Assembly (NCBI GenBank): GCA_026874595.1
Contig: CM049313.1
Span: forward strand, 66,954,659-67,018,658
Source: Sipunculus nudus
Lineage: Eukaryota; Annelida; Sipuncula; Golfingiida; Sipunculidae
DNA length: 64,000 bases
Reading direction: 5' to 3'
Shown: one piece after another, positions 57,705-64,000 of the stretch
How positions within the stretch are numbered: the stretch's first letter is position 1
How the letters are laid out: each line of letters begins with the position of its first letter
Translations under genes and position numbers: made by a program
The notes under the pieces: generated by a model
Told to the model about the DNA's origin: nothing
The model's database searches: none
What the model saw: only the letters and a program-made list of their open reading frames with translations

Positions 57705-59911
57705 TGTTACAGGTGCTCTTTTTATTATGTGACACGGGCGTAACTCCTGTTGTGGCACTCGTGTCTGGCCGCGTATTACATTCTATGTTTAATCCGTTCT
57801 GGTTGAACTCTCGTTGTCGTGCTGGCTAGTGGTTTTCACGCCTGGTCGTGGGTCACGTTATGGCCCTGGTATGTGGAGGTACGTACAGCGATGTCTTCTC
57901 GATAATTCCTGAAACGCGTGTTGTGCAAGATCTTATAGACTGTTCGAGAAGTGGAAAATTCTCGGATTGAGGTGTGAAGGTATATAAAGGGGCTGTGTTT
58001 TAGAACCAGGCAGAGAGAGAGCAGAGAAGATTCCAGCGGACGCAGAAGCGTGTGTCAGTTTCTAGGACCTTATCCGACTAATGCGGCAATTAAAGATTTT
58101 CAAAGACTTTCTCCTGGATGTATGCATTTGGACTACAGTTTACTTTCTGGGTTGTTGCAAGAACTTTCCACTGGACTGACATTCTCCGAGAGTATACATT
58201 TAAAGAATTTATTGTGGTGACGGTGTTGGTATCCAGGTACTGTGCACATTATTTTTCTATGTGATTGTATTGACTTGTTGCTATACCGCTGTTTTACTGT
58301 ATAATTGTATTTATTTAGTGTATTGTATTCTTGGGGTTATTTTAAGAATAAATTATAGTTATTTGTCAACAAATAACCACTGACTTTTTTATTAATCCCC
58401 TTAGACATTTCACGCTGCCTAGTGTTACAGAATTTGATTTGTTTTTAGCTCCATTACAAAATTTGTGTTCATCACGCATACGTGATCTGTTTATATTAGG
58501 TTCCGTTACATAAAATTGGGGGGCTCTCGTCGGGATGCTTGATAGTTTTCAAATTTATTAGGCCTTGACCTGGACATTGTTTTATCATACATTGTTTTCA
58601 AGATTACATATTATTTACAGTACATTGTTTACAGGATTTATCTCAGTGTTTTTTTGTTATTGTTTTGACATCTTAACATGGCAGATTTCAAACCTGAGAC
58701 ATTTGTGGACGATCCCGACCCTCATCAACTTAAACAGTTGTCAAAAGAACAGTTGTTGCGTTTGGGACAACACTTAGGGCTAAGTGTGAAAAAAAGCTTT
58801 GAGAAAGCCTGATATCATTGCTAAAATCATGCAAGATCTTTTTAGCAAAGGTTTTATTGAAGAGACTATTGTTAAAACATAAAAAAAATGACAGCGTTGC
58901 TATGCAATTAGAATTTTGAAAGTTGGAAATGCAACATGAGTTAACATTAAAAGAGAGGGAAGAACGGTTAGAAAGAGAAGGACTAGAAAAAGAAATAGAA
59001 AGAGACAGACCAGAAAAAGAAAAAAAAAATGAGTTAAAACGACTGGAGTTAGAAAGACTTAAAGTAGAACATAGTCTACGTGCTGCCCCAACTCACAGTT
59101 TTGATGTTACTAAACATATTAGACTTGTCCCACCATTTCAAGAAAAAGAGGTTGATAAATATTTCTTACACTTTGAGAAGGTAGCTTAAAATTTAAAATG
59201 GCCTGAGGAAAATTGACTATGTTGTTACAAAGTGTATCGACTAGCAAGACCAGAGAAATTAATACCGAGATTTCAGTAGAAGCTGTTGTTGGCTATGACC
59301 TGGTAAAACGATAAATCCTAAAAGGTTATGAGTTAGTTCCAGAAGCTTACCGCCAGGAATTCAGAAATTGGGAAAAGCGCAAAGAACAGACCTACGTCGA
59401 ATTTGCTAGGACAAAAAAAGCAGTTGTTTGATCGCTGGTGTAGTTCTAAAAATATAATGAAAGATTATGACAATTTGCGCCAGTTGATTTTGCTTGAAGA
59501 AATTAAGCGCTGCATTAATGCAGATGTTAAAACTTTTCCCGATGAGAAAAGTCCTGAAACACTTGATATTGCCGCTCAATTAGCTGATGATTAATCAGAG
59601 TATACTCCGAGAGTATACATTTAAAGAACTTATTGTGGTGACGGTGTTGGTATCCAGGTACTGTGCACATTATTTTTCTATGTGATTGTATTGACTTGTT
59701 GCTATAACGCTGTTTTACTGTATAATTGTATTGATTTAGTGTATTGTATTGTTAGGGTTGTTTTAAGAATACATTATAGTTATTTTTTAACAAAATACCA
59801 CCGACTTATTTATTCATTCCTAGTGTTACAGAATCTGTTTTGTTTTTATCTCCATTACAAAATTTGTGTTCATCACGCATACGTGATCTGTTTATATAAA
59901 GTTACCTAAAA
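57705..59911 (+). mobile_element. LTR retrotransposon of family B, deletion derivative retaining gag
   Basis: The 5' LTR is 57705-58510 (806 bp, TATA at 57981, AATAAA at 58347). A tRNA-Pro-like primer-binding site follows six bases on (TGGGGGGCTCTCGT, 58517-58530). A gag pseudogene runs to about 59594. The 3' LTR is truncated to its last ~310 bp (about 59603-59911). The whole is flanked by ATAG (57701-57704 and 59912-59915), so the deletion of pol and half an LTR either happened before integration or kept both outer ends. Gag type and primer indicate a Ty3/Gypsy-like element. Confidence 0.9.
58678..59594 (+). pseudogene. Gag pseudogene of the family-B retrotransposon
   Basis: It starts ATG GCA GAT at 58678 with a ~40-codon acidic, Leu-rich head that ends in a frameshift near 58790. 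It continues with a Glu/Lys/Arg coiled-coil-like stretch (58928-59080) and then the gag core: FDVTKHIRLVPPFQEKEVDK at about 59100, GYELVPEAYRQ at about 59325, FDRWCSSK at about 59428 and LRQLILLEE at about 59475. This is the SCAN-like capsid region typical of invertebrate Gypsy elements. At least four stops or frameshifts are present. No zinc knuckle, protease or RT follows. Confidence 0.8.
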
Positions 59912-60589
59912 ATAGATATAAAAATGGAGGCTTCTGTGGTCTATGAGTTAACAAGTGGCCCATGGGCCATGCTGCTCAGCTGAATTCAAGGAGCCTTGAA
60001 CAATGGGCAAAAAGTCTCTCAGAGTCAAAATCATGTATTATACCAATAGCCCTTAGATGTAGGTTACAATGACCTTAACCTACATGCAGTTGCTACCATT
60101 TTTGCCATCCTGACTAATTTAGTGTCCAAATCAAGTTCTTTCACACAGCTTGTAGAAAATGGGTCAGAGTGACATCTCAGGTTTCCAAGGAGACTTTTAG
60201 GGACCTCCCTAATATCAAGTATGAGGATTTTAGGCCAAATGGATACAATTTGTGCCCAACCTGACTCACTTGGTGCTTAAAAATCATGTTTTGATCCCTA
60301 ATTTGCAAAATATAGTTAACCATGAACTAATTTAAATTTTCCAAGGATATTTTTCATGGAATTCTAAATGTCAAGTTAGAAGATTCTAGGTCTAACACAC
60401 ATGATGTTTACCCTGTTACTGGACAACTGCTTCTTTTGAAGTTCTCAATAATAGACATAAAAATGTGAAAAACAATCAAAACTAGAATGGCTGTGTTTTT
60501 GCAGTGCAAAACAGATATGTCTCCCCCTACGGGTCATCCAAAAACATTAAGGGTAAAATATGCAATATCCTAAAACAATGAATCTAGAT

Positions 60590-61400
60590 CTCAGCAGATT
60601 AGACCTTGAAGGTCAAGGTCACCGCTTTTAGAACTCTGATGACATTATGGCAGAAAGAAAAATCTTCACTACTTACAAAAGTTATTAGGGTCACAATAAG
60701 CCTAGAATGGCATATATTTTAGCTTGAAGATCAAGGGCAATTTCACAGGATTTCTATCACGTCCAATTTTTTGGCATAAACAATGGGTGTTTTTAATTTT
60801 GGAGGAAAATATACAGCCTTTCAAAAGTTATCTTGTCCACAAGACAATAACTATAATTTTACTGATTTGACCTTGAAGATCCTGGTCAAGGTCACCAGGT
60901 ATCAAACCTGTCTGAGAGCTTGGTAGTAACAATTGGTGAACTAAATTCGAGGACAAAATGTAGAATACTACGAAAGGTATGGGGTTCACAAAATGTCATA
61001 TTTCTGCAGATTTGACCTTCAAGATGAAGGTCAAGGTAACTGGAATTTTTTAACTTGTCCTTGACTTAAGTAGAAAGAATTGCCGTACCAATTTTGAGGA
61101 CGAATTGTTTAAAATTTCAAAAGCTATGGGGTTAAAAAAAATTTACTTTTTCGCAGATTTGACCTTGAAGATGATAGTCAAGGTCACCGGTTTTCGAAAT
61201 CAACCAAACAATTGGCAGTAACAATTTTTGTACCAAATTTTAAGACGAAATATGGAATACTTCAAAGTTATGGTGTTCACAAAAATTTCACATTTCGGCA
61301 GTTTTAACCTTGAAGATAAAGGCCAAGGTCACTGGTTTTCAAACTCCTCCGCGATTTTGGTATGAACAATGGAGTGTTCCAAATTTTGGCAGAAAATATG
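60590..61400 (+). repeat. 146-bp tandem units with TGACCTTGA / TCAAGGTCA palindromes
   Basis: Successive starts of the TGACCTTGAAGAT block at about 60721, 60866, 61011, 61158 and 61304 give a 145-147 bp period. Each unit pairs TGACCTTGA with its complement (TCAAGGTCA or near match) 3-9 bases later, followed by CAC(C/T)GG. A shorter first unit is at 60601. Confidence 0.85.
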
Positions 61401-61559
61401 CAGCCCTTCAAAAGTAATCTTGTTCACAAGACATCCTACGGATAAGGGCGATGATGACAGATGATGGCACTAAAAACATCATGCCTCATGGCTTCATGCG
61501 TGGGGTGGGGTAAGGGGGGGGGGGGGGTTCGCCACCAGTCTACAGCAACTGATGAAGCA

Positions 61560-63040
61560 CTCCATGATCAAAAAGCATGCAAAGAATCATAGCAATCAAT
61601 GCAAAGCTTTCGTATCACATTTTTAATTATTCTGGGGGTACTTATGAGCCCCATTGCTCAGAGGAAATGAGTAACAGAGACCTAATTTCAGGTTTCCGTG
61701 AAGACATTCCATGGACCTCCCTGTTTGTTAAGTTAGAAGATTCTAGGTCAAAGAGTAACGTTTCGTGCCTTGTTAACAGGTCACTGCTTTATTTAAAAAT
61801 GCGTAAAATACAGATGGCGCCACCAGTCTACAGGAACTGATCAAACTCTCCATGATAAAAAAGCATGCAAAGAATCATAGCAATCAATACAACAATTATT
61901 GAAATACAGGTATTTACAGGCCCAATAGCTCGGAGGATATGGGTATCAGAGACCTAATTTCAGGTGTCCGTGAAGACTTTTCATGGACCTCTTTAGATGA
62001 TAAGTTAGAAGTTTCTAGGTTAAAGAATAATGATTTGTGCCCTGTTAACAGATGATGCTTTATTTGAATGGTCTCAAAAATAGAAAAAAAAGCGTGAAAA
62101 TTTAAAAAAAAAAACAGGCGGCGCCACCAATCTGCGGGAACTGAAGAAACAGTCCATGATCAGTAAGCATGCAACAAATCATGTTGAACAATGCATTTGT
62201 TATTCAGATACTGGAGGGTTTGTATCATAATTTTAATTATTCATTGGGGTACTTTCGAGCCCCATAGCTTAGAGGATATAGGTAACAGGGACCTTATTTC
62301 AGGTTTCCAAGGATATTTTTCAATGACCTCACTAGATGTCAAGTGAGAAGATTCTAGGTCCAGCAGTGATGGCTTTATCTGAAGGTCTCAACAATAGAGA
62401 AAAAATGCGGGAATTAAAAAAAAATACAGGTGGCACCACCAGTCTGCAGGAACTGAAGGTACAGTCCACGATCAGTATGCATGCAAAAAATTATTGTGAT
62501 CAATGCATTAGTTATTCAGTTACTGGAGCGTTTGAATCGATCTTTTTTTAATTCTGAGGAGTACTTATGAGCCCCAGAGCTCCGAGAATATGGGTAACAG
62601 AGACCTAACTTCTCATTTCCACAGAGACTTTCATGGACCTCCCTTGATGTCAAGTTTAAAGATTCCTAGTCCAGCGTTCACGATTTGTGCTTTGTTAACA
62701 ATTGACAACTTCTTTGAAGGTCTCAAAAATAGTGAAAAAAAAATGGTAAAAATAAAAAAAAAATACAGATTGCGCCACCAGTTTGATGGAACACTCCATG
62801 ATCAATATTCATACAAATAATCATTGCGATCAATGCGGTAGTTATTCAGATACTTGAGCTTTTCTATAATTTTTTTTTTATTATTCTCGGGGGTACTAAC
62901 GAGACCCATAGCTCGGAGAATATGGATAACCGTGACCTAATTTCAGGTTTCCAAGGAGATTTTTTATGGACTTCCCAAGATCCTAAGTCAGAAGATTCCT
63001 GGTCCAGCGGTTACGATTTGAGCCCTGTTAACGGACGGAA
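61560..63040 (+). repeat. About 310-340-bp tandem units of the large element
   Basis: Five diverged units are marked by GAGGATATGGGTAACAGAGA at about 61650, 61921, 62262, 62571 and 62904. Each also has GCGCCACCAGTCT and TCATGGACCTCC. Two more units are in the element at 9676-10288. Confidence 0.85.
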
Positions 63041-63112
63041 GGATGGCCGGACGGTACACGACAAAGAATGATCGCTATAGCTCAGATGACTTTCAGTCAG
63101 CTGAGCTAAAAA

Positions 63113-63905
63113 ATGACTCATAGCCAGATCTTCATTTAGAATAACTGACGAATAACGGTGAGATTTTTCTCAAACGGCCCAACCCAATCTTTCAGACGAA
63201 TGTAGAAAAATGGCCTTACTAAAAATAAGAAATAAGTCAAATTTTCTTAAACCTGCAAAGGTGAAAATAATTTACGTTGATTTTGGGGGTGCTACATGGC
63301 CCTTCATTAACCTCCTTGGAAAAGTAGAAATTATAAAAAAAAGAGGTGGAAACGTTGTGCTCCTCTGTATAACGATCATGGGTAGACGGTAGGGTAAGTA
63401 TAATGATATTATCTTATGTAGCACATATCCAAATACAGTCTCTTTCCGGCGCCACTTATATTGACCTTACAGTCGATATGAGAAAAAATAAGCTTTCAGG
63501 TGCTGTTTACATTAACCCATTTATTAAGAGAGGATATGATCAAGTACTGATTTTCAATATCCCTTCCCTCCTTCGCATCCATATTAAGCCTTTTTTTCCT
63601 TTGTTTAAGGGTCATATGGTTATTTTAAATGTCTTTTCATATTTAGCTTTCACCTGAGTGTTTTTCATGCATTTTTCATATTGTATATTTTATAATTGCA
63701 AACAAAGTCTATGTAAGTTCAACAGGTGATTTAAGGCTTCAACGGTATAGCAATTGAGGTCAACGTTAAGGAGATAATAGGATCATTTCAAATTTCATCA
63801 TGGTGTATATAGCACCCAATGTAAATATCGCAGTAAAACTTTAATTTGAAGTTCGTCTTAAAATATAAGGATGATACTACCTTGTTAATTAAATTACATA
63901 CTTAC
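63113..63905. other. Non-coding stretch, intron side of the exon at 63906
   Basis: ORFs at 63210-63392 and 63403-63657 (+) have no recognisable domain. No repeat seen. Confidence 0.4.
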
Positions 63906-63975
63906 CTGAAGTTGACACGCGGATGGGCGTTTGGTGGAACGGATGCACAGCTGGTATGCTGTTATCAATAACATG
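63906..63975 (-). CDS. Putative internal coding exon of an unidentified gene
   Basis: On the minus strand, TGTAATTTCAG is followed by 70 bp and a consensus donor GTAAGT (63900-63905). The block is GC-richer than its flanks. The frame HVIDNSIPAVHPFHQTPIRV is open throughout and ends with one base of a split codon, which fits the two bases that open the candidate exon at 53557. The two could be consecutive, or separated by exons I missed. A second frame is also open. Family unknown. Confidence 0.4.
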
Positions 63976-64000
63976 CTGAAATTACATTCAGCCTGAATGT

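Larger units (their letters stand above)
59940..63112 (+). mobile_element. Large tandem-core element with 3' hairpin (pearl/Helentron-like)
   Basis: The core has two tandem families (146-bp units, then ~310-340-bp units). It is followed by ACGGACGG-like sequence (63034-63062) and a near-perfect hairpin (TAGCTCAG, TGACT, loop TTC, AGTCA, CTGAGCTA at 63078-63107) ending in an A run. The right end matches the element at 9676-10288. Non-coding; ORFs at 61577, 62336 and 62590 are chance readings of core units. The left boundary is uncertain. Confidence 0.6.

Overview
This window looks like invertebrate nuclear DNA, most likely from a mollusc and probably a bivalve. The evidence is: an AT-rich background with long (AT)n tracts and G/C homopolymers; spliced, intron-rich coding sequence; several classes of degenerate eukaryotic transposons (LINE, DIRS-like, LTR, hAT-like and other MITEs); and tandem-core elements ending in an ACGG-type microsatellite plus a 3' hairpin, which resemble the 'pearl'/Helentron-derived elements described from bivalves. 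There are no bacterial operons, and I could not support any functional tRNA or rRNA gene.

One gene can be assembled completely. A three-coding-exon, minus-strand transporter of the SLC10 (sodium/bile acid cotransporter) family occupies 11333 down to 4277. Exons are 11333-10957, 5720-5516 and 4951-4277. The splice phases join cleanly to give 418 residues with the family's CCPGG and ETGxQN motifs. Three further minus-strand exon candidates (27649-27807, 53397-53557, 63906-63975) have good splice sites but no family I recognise; the last two could belong to one gene whose 3' end is at 53.4 kb.

The most striking structure is a roughly 4 kb minisatellite (5681-9675, about 58 units of 66-69 bp) in intron 1 of the SLC10 gene. 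Its unit is a copy of the gene's own intron-1/exon-2 junction: about 34 bp of intron with a pyrimidine-rich tract and CAG acceptor, plus about 34 bp of exon 2 coding sequence. On the transcribed strand the pre-mRNA would therefore present dozens of near-identical 3' splice sites before the real one. The array has two sub-families (68 bp near the exon, 69 bp further away) and has been broken by a mobile element at 9676-10288.

The rest is mostly a transposon landscape. From left to right: a partial TRIM-type LTR element (1-244); a long-TIR MITE (2948-3310); an inverted-repeat element (13.3-13.8 kb); a 46-bp tandem array (17.3-17.8 kb); a degenerate LINE (18.8-20.3 kb); a complete 420-bp TRIM whose LTRs carry tRNA-like Pol III boxes (23120-23539); a hAT-like MITE (27.0-27.5 kb); a second LINE (29.1-30.7 kb); a TRIM deletion derivative (36383-36601); a DIRS-like tyrosine-recombinase retroelement (38.4-41.4 kb) hit by two MITEs; five copies of one approximately 800-bp LTR family (42.4, 48.0, 51.2, 57.1 and 57.7 kb), the last still attached to a gag pseudogene; and two large tandem-core elements (43.4-45.9 and 59.9-63.1 kb). 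Several insertions are confirmed by target-site duplications visible in the sequence. Coordinates of degenerate elements are approximate, and element family assignments rest on motifs, termini and target duplications, not on database searches.
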